Source: Flavobacterium tyrosinilyticum
Lineage (GTDB): Bacteria > Bacteroidota > Bacteroidia > Flavobacteriales > Flavobacteriaceae
Assembly: GCF_023656565.1 (NCBI RefSeq)
Contig: NZ_JAMOKG010000003.1
Coordinates: 1,054,001-1,118,000, forward strand
Reading direction: 5' to 3'
DNA length: 64,000 nucleotides
Shown: one piece after another, positions 18,738 through 25,776 of the stretch
How the letters are laid out: each line of letters starts with the position of its first letter
Position numbering within the stretch: the stretch's first letter is position 1
Made by a program: the position numbers and the translations under genes
Notes under the pieces: generated by a model
The model's input: the letters and a program-made list of their open reading frames with translations, nothing else
Databases searched by the model: none
Told to the model about the DNA's origin: nothing

Positions 18738-19331
18738 TTAATAATAAATATTCAAGATAATATTCGACTTTGAACTGTCAATAATTTTTTCAAGTCGTTT
18801 AAAAAAAACTTCACTAACCATGGGACAACCTTGGCTAAGGGCAATATAATGATCCTGTTCTCCTTCTGGAACTGCCGAATACGAATGCAATACAATCATT
18901 CTTTTAACGGCATTATTATTCGTTTGGTCTAGCCCTTTTAAAACATAAGCTTTTCCAAACATTCCTCTATACGATTTTCCTATTGCATAACATCCAAGCG
19001 AAGTACATTTAGAATTCGGTTCGTTGCTAAATTTCAATTCTCCTTTTACACCCGTTTCAGAACCTGCGCCATTTGCTACTAAACCTTCATCAATTACTTT
19101 GTCGTTTTCAAGATCATAAACAAAGAATCTATTTTTACCCGATTTAATTCTCATATCAATAAAAAATGCGATTTTAGAATTATAAACTCCAGAAGCGCTC
19201 ATTTTTTTTACATTTTCAATCTGTTGATTAAAACGTTCTATATCAGAATCCTCTATCGCATTTTCTTCTTTTGGTTTTGGGTTGCCAAAAACACACGCTG
19301 TTATTAGGATTATTATACTTACTATTTTCAT
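18738..19331 (-). CDS. L,D-transpeptidase catalytic domain (YkuD_2-like) protein
   Basis: I choose the ATG at 19331 because it begins a normal signal peptide (MKIVSIIILITACVFG) and is preceded by AAAGG four bases upstream. A start 16 codons earlier would add a non-secretory extension. The resulting 197-residue protein has the family pattern VLHSYSA (H149) and ALSQGCPMVS, with catalytic Cys169. Such proteins are exported and resemble peptidoglycan L,D-transpeptidases, although activity on murein has not generally been shown for this subgroup. The gene diverges from the PdxR-like regulator gene. Confidence 0.82.
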   Translation of the reverse strand: MKIVSIIILITACVFGNPKPKEENAIEDSDIERFNQQIENVKKMSASGVYNSKIAFFIDMRIKSGKNRFFVYDLENDKVIDEGLVANGAGSETGVKGELKFSNEPNSKCTSLGCYAIGKSYRGMFGKAYVLKGLDQTNNNAVKRMIVLHSYSAVPEGEQDHYIALSQGCPMVSEVFFKRLEKIIDSSKSNIILNIYY

Positions 19332-19484
19332 AAACCTTTCATTTTTAAAACATTCAAAATCAATTATTTGACAATGCAAAATTAAAATGAGAGTTCCGAA
19401 AAAATGTTTCCTAAAAGTCTAAAAAACAACAGAATAAGGTATTTCTTTTAGCATAAATATCACTATTATTCCATTAAAAAAGGT

Positions 19485-19492
19485 TAATTTTG
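19485..19492 (+). promoter_or_regulatory. -7 promoter element of the PdxR-like gene
   Basis: TAATTTTG matches the Bacteroidota consensus TAnnTTTG and lies 43 bp before the start codon. It overlaps the left half of an inverted repeat, GGACT at 19492-19496, with AGTCC at 19528-19532 just before the ATG. This suggests autoregulation by the encoded MocR-type protein. No clear -33 TTG is seen. Confidence 0.5.
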
Positions 19493-19534
19493 GACTACTG
19501 AATAAACTAAATTTAGCAAAAACAAACAGTCCAG

Positions 19535-20944
19535 ATGCTTCGACCTTGGCCATTACAAATTCATTTAGATAAAAAATCAGATAAAGCGATTTACCTGCAG
19601 ATTGCCGATGCTGTAATTGACGCTATCAAAACAGGAAAACTGGTCAACGGAAATGCATTGCCAGGAAGCAGACAATTGGCTGAATTACTGAAAGTAAATC
19701 GAAATACTGTTGTAGAAGCTTTAGATGTTTTAACTGCCGAAGGATGGCTAGTAACCATTGACAGAAAAGGAACTTTTGTAACAGAATCGTTGCCAAAAAT
19801 CAGTCATTCGTCAGAAAATAAAAAAGAGCAAAAAGTTCAAATTGAAGATTCTAAAAGTTTTTTAGTTTTTGATGATGGACTTCCTGATAGCCGATTGGCA
19901 CCAATGAATGATTTGGCTAGAGCGTATCGCGAATTATTTAGCCGAAAATCACGCTGGCAGATTATGGGTTACAGCAGCGAGTTGGGAAATTTAGAATTTA
20001 GAAAATCCATTGCTCAAATGCTCAATTTTAAACGCGGCATGAGTATTTCGCACGATCAAATCTGTATTACACGAGGAAGCCAAATGGCGATGTATCTTGC
20101 CTCTCATTGCATTTTAAAATCAGGCGATTTTGTTTTGGTTGAAAATCCTGGGTACAAACCAGCTTGGGAAGCTTTTGAAAATGCAGGTGCAACTCTACTT
20201 CCTGTAAATATAGAATCGGACGGATTGGATATCGATCAAGTCGAAAAATATTTGCAGCATAAAAATATAAAAGCCATTTATGTTACACCCCATCATCAAT
20301 TTCCAACTACTGTTACTTTGTCTCTAAAAAAGAGATTAAAATTAATCGAACTTTCCAACCAATATCATTTTACAATTATCGAAGACGATTACGATAATGA
20401 ATTTCATTTCGGACTAAGACCAATACTTCCTATTTCGAGTTATTCGGGTCTGAAAAACTATATTTATATTGGCACTTTCAGCAAAATTGTAGCTCCTGCG
20501 CTACGTATTGGATATTTAGTCAGTTCGCATGAGAACGTTTTAAAGATTGGAAATCATAGAAAAATCATCGATGTCCAAGGTGACAATATTATGGAAGAAG
20601 CAATTTTAAGCCTTATTAATGAAGGCAAAATAAAGCGTCATCTTAAAAAAGCCAATTTGGTTTATAAAAGCAAACGAGACTTCTTCGAAAACTTGTTAAA
20701 TCAATATCTTCAAAATAAAATTACGTTCACCAAACCAGAAGGCGGACTTGCATTTTGGATTGTTCCAAAAGAAGATTGTAATGTTTTAGAAATTTTTGAA
20801 AAGCTAAAATCGCAAGACATTCAAATTATGAGTCCAAACCGATTTAGTTTTGATGAAACGATTAAAGGGTTTCGTTTGGGCTATGCTTCTCTTTCAGAAA
20901 AACAAATGGAAGAGGGAATTATAGCGCTTTCTAAATTGTTGTGA
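19535..20944 (+). CDS. PdxR/MocR-type transcription factor (GntR HTH fused to aminotransferase-like domain)
   Basis: The 469-residue protein has an N-terminal GntR winged helix (about 15-85, with ALPGSRQLAELLKVNRNTVVEAL) joined to a fold-type I aminotransferase-like domain. That domain carries MocR hallmarks: TPHHQFPTT (251-259), EDDYDNEF (283-290) and the PLP lysine at K317 (GTFSKIVAP). Such regulators sense pyridoxal phosphate and control vitamin B6 or amine metabolism genes. A YggS/PLPBP gene 750 bp downstream and a GGTCCAGT-type palindrome in front of it support a PLP-homeostasis role. No pdxS/T or pdxH gene is in the window. Confidence 0.92.
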   Translation: MLRPWPLQIHLDKKSDKAIYLQIADAVIDAIKTGKLVNGNALPGSRQLAELLKVNRNTVVEALDVLTAEGWLVTIDRKGTFVTESLPKISHSSENKKEQKVQIEDSKSFLVFDDGLPDSRLAPMNDLARAYRELFSRKSRWQIMGYSSELGNLEFRKSIAQMLNFKRGMSISHDQICITRGSQMAMYLASHCILKSGDFVLVENPGYKPAWEAFENAGATLLPVNIESDGLDIDQVEKYLQHKNIKAIYVTPHHQFPTTVTLSLKKRLKLIELSNQYHFTIIEDDYDNEFHFGLRPILPISSYSGLKNYIYIGTFSKIVAPALRIGYLVSSHENVLKIGNHRKIIDVQGDNIMEEAILSLINEGKIKRHLKKANLVYKSKRDFFENLLNQYLQNKITFTKPEGGLAFWIVPKEDCNVLEIFEKLKSQDIQIMSPNRFSFDETIKGFRLGYASLSEKQMEEGIIALSKLL

Positions 20945-20969
20945 AAAAATTTTAGTAATAGGGACTAAA

Positions 20970-21085
20970 AATTAGACGCAGATTTTACGGATTTGCTATC
21001 GCAAAGACGCGGAAAAAAACTGATTTTAAAATCTGCGTAAATCCGCGTTTTCGCGATAGCGAATCTGTTTTATCAGTGTTCAATT
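20970..21085. repeat. dispersed long-palindrome element, copy 2
   Basis: This copy starts near ATTAGACGCAGATTTTACGG and ends near GAATCTGTTTTATCAGTG. The arms share GATTTGCTATCGCAAAGACG and a complementary GCGTTTTCGCGATAGC block. It lies just after the PdxR-like gene. Confidence 0.75.
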
Positions 21086-21143
21086 AACTATACATAAAAG
21101 ACTAAAAATTAGATAAAGTATATGTCTCAAAAAATAGAAACTA

Positions 21144-21265
21144 AAATTAGACGCAGATTTTACGAATTTGCTATCGCAAAGACGCGGAAAAAAAACTGAT
21201 TTTTAAAATCTGTGTAAATCCGCGTTTTCGCGATAGCAAATTCGTAAAATCTGCGTTCAATTAAG
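21144..21265. repeat. dispersed long-palindrome element, copy 3
   Basis: This is the most symmetrical copy. GCAGATTTTACGAATTTGCT on the left is the exact complement of the right end, followed by TATCGC and then GACGCGGA opposite TCCGCG. The arms are about 36-42 nt. It ends at the stop codon of the DUF2024 gene and could act as its terminator. Confidence 0.78.
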
Positions 21266-21529
21266 TTAGTTACAGTTTTCCATCTCTATAATAGAAAACC
21301 CATTTTCGAGAATCTGATTTTCTACTTCAATCGGCGCTTTATCAATATGGCAAAAACGACATTCTTTAGAAGACAAAGTCTGTCCTTCTTGTGCAACACT
21401 TTTCAGGTACTTTTTTCCATATTCGTATACCTGCTCTGCATCGTTAACATTTTCGTCTACCAAAATATCAAAGTGCATAATTTTTCCGTCTTTACGGGTT
21501 ACATAGGTATCCCAAACTGCTATTTTCAT
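21266..21529 (-). CDS. DUF2024 family protein
   Basis: The 87-residue protein begins MKIAVWDTYVTRKDGKIMHF, which matches the small, well-conserved DUF2024 family. It has two closely spaced cysteines (CRFCHID, about 57-60) that could bind metal or form a redox pair. No signal peptide or membrane segment is visible, so it is probably cytoplasmic. The function of the family is not known to me. The gene diverges from the yggS-like gene. Confidence 0.85.
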   Translation of the reverse strand: MKIAVWDTYVTRKDGKIMHFDILVDENVNDAEQVYEYGKKYLKSVAQEGQTLSSKECRFCHIDKAPIEVENQILENGFSIIEMENCN

Positions 21530-21646
21530 ATTTTTTAGTTTCTAAGTTACTAAGCCTCTAAGGGACTAAGTTTTATTGTTTTATGATGCAAATTTACATT
21601 GGATTTAAAAGTTGAAAATCATCCAGTTTTTTCATTTTTTGAGATG

Positions 21647-21659
21647 TACTGGTCCAGTA
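21647..21659. promoter_or_regulatory. candidate PdxR-type operator
   Basis: TACTGGTCCAGTA is a perfect palindrome around a central T. It sits 20-32 bp upstream of the -7 element of the yggS-like gene. GGTCCAGT-like sequence resembles known MocR operators, and a related GGACT/AGTCC pair flanks the start of the PdxR-like gene. Assignment is by inference. Confidence 0.45.
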
Positions 21660-21678
21660 GAATTTTGTGGTTTCCATT

Positions 21679-21686
21679 TAATTTTG
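21679..21686 (+). promoter_or_regulatory. -7 promoter element of the yggS-like gene
   Basis: TAATTTTG matches TAnnTTTG. It ends only 4 bases before the ATG at 21691, so the transcript would start at or within the start codon. The mRNA may therefore be nearly leaderless. Confidence 0.5.
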
Positions 21687-21690
21687 CAAT

Positions 21691-22422
21691 ATGAAAAACG
21701 ATATTATTTTTAATTTAATTAAAGTGCATCAACGCATTGAAAATGCTTGTAAGATTGCTGAAAGAAATCCTGAAGATGTACAGCTTTTATTGGCAACCAA
21801 AACTGTTCCTGCCGAAAAAATACGAATCGCGATAGAAGCTGGCGAAACTTTAATGGGCGAAAACAAAATGCAGGAATTGCGAGATAAAAATGAGGTGTTG
21901 AAAAACCTACCTATTGAAAGGCATTTTATTGGACATCTCCAAACGAACAAAGTAAAAGATGTTTTGAAATATGTTACCTGCATTCAATCTTTGGACAGAA
22001 TCAATTTGGCTGATGAATTGCACAAACAGCTTCAAAACCAAAATAGAAAATTGGATGTTTTTGTTCAAGTCAATACTTCTTACGAAGAAAGCAAATTCGG
22101 ATTGGCACCAGAAGACGTTTTATCTTTCATTAAAAAAATAAAAACGTACGAAACTTTGAATATTAAAGGTTTAATGAGTATTGGGCTCTTGGATGTTGAA
22201 AAAGAAAAAATGATTCCGTCGTTACGACTTCTAAGAACCATACGAGATGAGATTTATTCAGAAAGGATCGAAGGCTTACAAGACTTAAAACTTTCTATGG
22301 GAATGTCTCAAGATTTGGAACTCGCCATTGCAGAAGGCTCTAATATGGTAAGAATTGGCACGTCAATTTTTGGAAACCGTTTTTTAGGAAAAGAAATCTG
22401 GAACGAAAACATTGCAGAATAA
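21691..22422 (+). CDS. YggS/PLPBP family pyridoxal phosphate homeostasis protein
   Basis: The 243-residue protein has the fold-type III PLP-binding features of the YggS (PROSC) family. The Schiff-base lysine lies in LLATKTVP (K37), followed by GENKMQELRDK, the HFIGHLQTNKVKDV segment, KGLMSIG, and the C-terminal LSMGMSQDLELAIAEGSNMVRIGTSIFG signature. The family stores and hands over PLP rather than catalysing a reaction. Length is normal. It lies close to the PdxR-like regulator and may be its target. An AAA ATPase gene follows after 29 bp. Confidence 0.93.
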   Translation: MKNDIIFNLIKVHQRIENACKIAERNPEDVQLLLATKTVPAEKIRIAIEAGETLMGENKMQELRDKNEVLKNLPIERHFIGHLQTNKVKDVLKYVTCIQSLDRINLADELHKQLQNQNRKLDVFVQVNTSYEESKFGLAPEDVLSFIKKIKTYETLNIKGLMSIGLLDVEKEKMIPSLRLLRTIRDEIYSERIEGLQDLKLSMGMSQDLELAIAEGSNMVRIGTSIFGNRFLGKEIWNENIAE

Positions 22423-22426
22423 AACT

Positions 22427-22434
22427 TAATTTTG
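22427..22434 (+). promoter_or_regulatory. -7 element in front of the AAA ATPase gene
   Basis: TAATTTTG, identical to the two other -7 elements in this stretch, lies 17 bp before the ATG. It suggests that the ATPase gene has its own promoter besides readthrough from the yggS-like gene. Confidence 0.45.
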
Positions 22435-22451
22435 CAGCAAATTAAAAGTAG

Positions 22452-23159
22452 ATGAACCTGAATGATCTTACCGTAATTGATACTGAAAAAATTGCTTTAG
22501 ACGATTTGTTTTTTAGCGAAGAAAATAAAGCTGCTTTGCTTCAGATTATCAAAGAACATCAATATATCGAAGAATTAAAGCAATATAATCTTAAAGTTGA
22601 TAACAAGATTTTACTGCACGGTAATTCTGGCTGCGGTAAAACTACAACCGCAAAAGCGATTGCCCATACTTTAAACAAAAAGATTATCATTGTCAACCTC
22701 AGCACTGTTGTCGATTCTAGGATAGGCGAAACTTCTAAAAACTTAAAAGCTATTTTTGATAAAGCTATTCGTGAAAGAGCCGTTTTATTCTTAGATGAAT
22801 TTGACCAAATTGGAAAAAGCCGTGACAGCGATGACAAAGATGTTGGCGAAATGAGGCGTTTGGTCAACACTATAATCCAGCTTTTTGATTATTTCCCTTC
22901 AGATAGTTTATTGATCTGCGCAACCAATCATTACGAAATAATAGATAGCGCTTTACTGCGAAGATTTCAGCTTCGTTTGAAATATGAAATGCCTTCAGAA
23001 AAACAGTTGGATATTTATTATGATAAAATCTTGAACGGTTTTCCTGAACATTTCCAGAATATCGAAAGACGCTATTCTATTTCTTATGCCGAAGCTTTAG
23101 ATTATATCAATACCACGATGAAAAAGCAGATTATTGCTGCACTAGATTCTAACACATAA
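22452..23159 (+). CDS. small single-domain AAA ATPase
   Basis: The 235-residue protein is one AAA module: Walker A GNSGCGKTT (57-65), Walker B VLFLDEFDQ (111-119, D115/E116), sensor-1 asparagine in ICATNH (N159), and arginine-finger candidates in ALLRRF (R170/R171). The short N-terminal segment holds no recognisable substrate-binding domain. AAA proteins of this kind often act on a partner as a remodelling ATPase, but no partner gene is obvious here. It is probably cytoplasmic and forms rings. It is likely cotranscribed in part with the yggS-like gene. Confidence 0.88.
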   Translation: MNLNDLTVIDTEKIALDDLFFSEENKAALLQIIKEHQYIEELKQYNLKVDNKILLHGNSGCGKTTTAKAIAHTLNKKIIIVNLSTVVDSRIGETSKNLKAIFDKAIRERAVLFLDEFDQIGKSRDSDDKDVGEMRRLVNTIIQLFDYFPSDSLLICATNHYEIIDSALLRRFQLRLKYEMPSEKQLDIYYDKILNGFPEHFQNIERRYSISYAEALDYINTTMKKQIIAALDSNT

Positions 23160-23183
23160 AAATTCTCAAATTTCACCAACGAA

Positions 23184-23253
23184 ACGTTCCTACGGAACGT
23201 AATTGAATTGGACGCCATTTTTTTTCTACCGATGAAACGTTCCTACGGAACGT
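23184..23253. repeat. two copies of a 17-bp palindrome
   Basis: ACGTTCCTACGGAACGT occurs at 23184-23200 and 23237-23253, with GAA before and AA after in both copies. Each unit is a 7-bp inverted repeat around TAC. It lies between the ATPase gene and its terminator and is probably part of a dispersed repeat family. Confidence 0.7.
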
Positions 23254-23296
23254 AAATTGATGCGTGAATTTTAATTTTAGAAAATGCTATAATAAA

Positions 23297-23324
23297 AAAA
23301 CCCGCTGACACTACAGCGGGTTTT
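23297..23324. terminator. intrinsic terminator between convergent genes
   Basis: CCCGCTG (23301-23307) pairs with CAGCGGG (23314-23320), with an A-tract before and a T-tract after. It can terminate both the ATPase gene and the convergent glycosyltransferase gene. Confidence 0.85.
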
Positions 23325-23368
23325 CATTGGGCGGAGTTTTATATAATAGAATGAATAGTGTACTAAAT

Positions 23369-24814
23369 TTATAGTCCTCTTGTCAACCAGCCTTTTTTGT
23401 TGGCTGTTGCAATGGCATAAGGCGCAATCCAGAATAAACTGAAAGTGTAAAAAACACTGTAAGAATAAGCCCAGAAAGATTCTGAAAGTGTATATCTTTT
23501 TGCGTAAAATAACATTGAAAAACTTGAAAAGATTAAGATTGCCATTAATGTTGAACTTAAAAATAACACGGGGTGTACCGCGATAAAGTAAAACATAAAC
23601 AATAGAAATGGATACGTCATTGCAATTTTAAAAAACTGATTTAAAAACAGCATTCTTGGTCCAAATTTTGAATCTTTTCTAAAATCTTTGAAAACAAATT
23701 TTGCCATCATAAGATTTTCACGAACGTTACTTCTTGCCCATCTAATGAACATTTTGTATAATCCTTTATACTCTTCTGGAACATTGGTTAATACCACTGC
23801 ATTTCTTTGAAATTTCACTTCAAAACCTTGTTTCAAAATCATATTGGTAAGAGCGCGGTCTTCTCCAATATCTGATGGCTGACCCATAAAAGTTTGGTTG
23901 ATCCATTCTGGAAGACAGTTGAAAACGGCATCTCTTTTGTACGCTGCCAAAGCACCTGGTGTACATAATACAGAACCTAATTCACTTTCCGCAGAACGTT
24001 GGAATTCGAAACTCATTACGAAACTTACATTAAGCATTTTTGGCAAAATCGCTTTTTTGTTGTTCAAAACCTGAACGTTTCCTGCAACGGCACCACATTT
24101 TTTGTTTACTACAAATGGGCTAACTAGGTTTCTTAGAGTATCTTTTTTTACAATAGAATCACTATCTACAGTTACAAAAATTTCTCCTGTTCCTAATTTA
24201 AATCCTCTGTATAACGCTTGGCGTTTTCCTTGGTTTTTAGGCTGCTGAAAAATCGTTACACGATCTCCTAATTTTGCTTTTGCTTCTTGCATCCAATACC
24301 AAGTATCATCTTTACTTCCATCGTCAATAGCCAAAAGCTGTAATTTTTCTGCTGGATAATCGCTTTCTGCAAGGCTCAATAAAGTGTCCCAAACTAGTTT
24401 TCCTTCATTGTATGCTGGAACGATAATCGTACACGTTGGCAATAAATCGTCTGAAACCGACGGAATTGCTTTATATCTTAAGTACAAATAAGAGCTATAT
24501 AAGAAAACTCCTGTTTGATAGAAAAACAATATTGTTGTGATTATTAAAAATGGCAATCCCCAAGTCGAAGCAATTCTTTCAAAATGAAATTGTTCGAAAT
24601 CGTCTTGCAATTGGATTACCATAAAGACACCTGCAATTAATAATAAGAATGTTGCAATAAGAACCGCTAATCCGAAAGGACTTGTTGGTCTTTCTACATG
24701 TACTTTTTGTGATTTTTCGTTGGTTCTAAAAAAAGAACCGTTTAATGTTTTTTCGCTGATAGCTGAACTGCTGTTCGCATAAAATTGTTCTGAGATAATT
24801 GTTTCGCTTTTCAT
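23369..24814 (-). CDS. processive family 2 glycosyltransferase (cellulose/hyaluronan synthase-like)
   Basis: The 481-residue membrane enzyme has an N-terminal cytoplasmic tail, two membrane helices (about 47-68 and 85-110), a GT2 catalytic domain and three to four C-terminal helices. Catalytic motifs are in order: VPAYNEG (132-138), IDDGSKDD (163-170), VDSDS (216-220), GEDR (317-320) and the RW of the QxxRW-like site (IRWAR, 357-361). This combination marks a processive polysaccharide synthase that makes and extrudes a beta-linked polymer, such as poly-N-acetylglucosamine or hyaluronan-like chains. The product cannot be told from sequence. No accessory export genes are adjacent; it stands alone, convergent with the ATPase gene. 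Confidence 0.9.
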   Translation of the reverse strand: MKSETIISEQFYANSSSAISEKTLNGSFFRTNEKSQKVHVERPTSPFGLAVLIATFLLLIAGVFMVIQLQDDFEQFHFERIASTWGLPFLIITTILFFYQTGVFLYSSYLYLRYKAIPSVSDDLLPTCTIIVPAYNEGKLVWDTLLSLAESDYPAEKLQLLAIDDGSKDDTWYWMQEAKAKLGDRVTIFQQPKNQGKRQALYRGFKLGTGEIFVTVDSDSIVKKDTLRNLVSPFVVNKKCGAVAGNVQVLNNKKAILPKMLNVSFVMSFEFQRSAESELGSVLCTPGALAAYKRDAVFNCLPEWINQTFMGQPSDIGEDRALTNMILKQGFEVKFQRNAVVLTNVPEEYKGLYKMFIRWARSNVRENLMMAKFVFKDFRKDSKFGPRMLFLNQFFKIAMTYPFLLFMFYFIAVHPVLFLSSTLMAILIFSSFSMLFYAKRYTLSESFWAYSYSVFYTFSLFWIAPYAIATANKKGWLTRGL

Positions 24815-25317
24815 GCTTATACTCCTTTTTTAATTTCCTTAATTGGGCTTTTAGCAAAATCTTCTTCCTTTCAAAAACGGATACATTAGAGATTTTGACA
24901 TTAACACAATTTGCAAGCGGCATGCCAATACGGTTTTAAACTGGTATAGAGCTATTTAGAAAAACAAGACCAAAAAAGAGTGTGTAATTATTTCACACTT
25001 TTTGGATACGGGTATACACTAAAAAGATGTTTTTTAAATGAAAGAAGTGAGATTCCAGAAGGGTTTACAGTATTTTCTGTTCTATTTGGTAAAAGAAATA
25101 CGAATCTCAAAAAGCATGTCTTAAAAACATAAAATAACAAGAATGAATAAAACGTAATTACTAAACTAAAATTGCATAAAAGAAAGAAAACAATCTAATT
25201 TTCCGTTTATTTACGTCTTTTAAAAAACATTCTTCATAAAAAAACAAGAAGTTTTACTGAAAAAAGTTAAATTTATCCTAGTAAAATTCAAACACTAAAT
25301 TTTAAGGAGACTAAAAA
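24815..25317. other. intergenic region between glycosyltransferase and response regulator genes
   Basis: This is a 503-bp AT-rich stretch between divergent genes. A weak hairpin, AAAAAAGAGTGTG (24972-24984) with CACACTTTTT (24994-25003), is the only structure I can point to. The plus-strand promoter and an AAGGAG Shine-Dalgarno-like sequence just before 25318 serve the response regulator. No gene is seen. Confidence 0.4.
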
Positions 25318-25764
25318 ATGACCAAAGAGCATTATTATCTTTTATTGGCTGATGATGACGAAGATGACTGCCTTTTCTTTAAAGAAGCTCTCGACGAAAT
25401 AACAATTAGCACTACTCTATCAGTAGTACACGATGGCGTGCAATTGATGAATTATTTAAAAAGTAATATTACCAATCTTCCTGATGTTCTTTTTTTAGAC
25501 TTAAACATGCCACTAAAAAATGGTTTGGAATGTCTGGCTGAAATAAAAGACAACGAAAACTTAAAAAATCTGCCAATTATTATATTTTCTACTTCGCTAG
25601 ACAGCGAAATCGTTGATAAGTTATATCTAAAAGGCGCTTCATTTTATATTCGAAAGCCTGGAGAATTTTCTAAACTCAAAAATGTAATAGAAAAAGCACT
25701 GACCATTGCACCCGAAAATAGTTTCAAACAGCCCGAAAGAGCTAATTTCATTTTGCAACCTTAA
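25318..25764 (+). CDS. single-domain response regulator
   Basis: The 148-residue protein is a lone receiver domain of the Rcp1/CheY-like kind: acidic pocket ADDDEDD (11-17), phospho-acceptor D61 (LFLDLNMPLKNG), Ser/Thr in FSTS (90-93) and conserved lysine in RKPG (K113). No output domain is present. It has a good Shine-Dalgarno-like AAGGAG, rare in this window. The large multi-PAS kinase gene begins 12 bp after its stop, so the two are likely partners. Such single receivers often act in phosphorelays or bind other kinases. Confidence 0.93.
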   Translation: MTKEHYYLLLADDDEDDCLFFKEALDEITISTTLSVVHDGVQLMNYLKSNITNLPDVLFLDLNMPLKNGLECLAEIKDNENLKNLPIIIFSTSLDSEIVDKLYLKGASFYIRKPGEFSKLKNVIEKALTIAPENSFKQPERANFILQP

Positions 25765-25776
25765 TCCTCTCTGAAA

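Noticed and set aside
18591..21265. CRISPR-like array
   Set aside because: Only three copies, irregular spacing, a gene between the copies, and each unit is itself a long hairpin; no cas genes.
22452..23159. Phage-defence role for the small AAA ATPase
   Set aside because: It lacks a nuclease or other effector partner and sits beside a housekeeping-type yggS gene.
23369..24814. Assignment of the glycosyltransferase as cellulose synthase BcsA
   Set aside because: No PilZ domain and no bcs genes nearby; only a processive GT2 call is supported.
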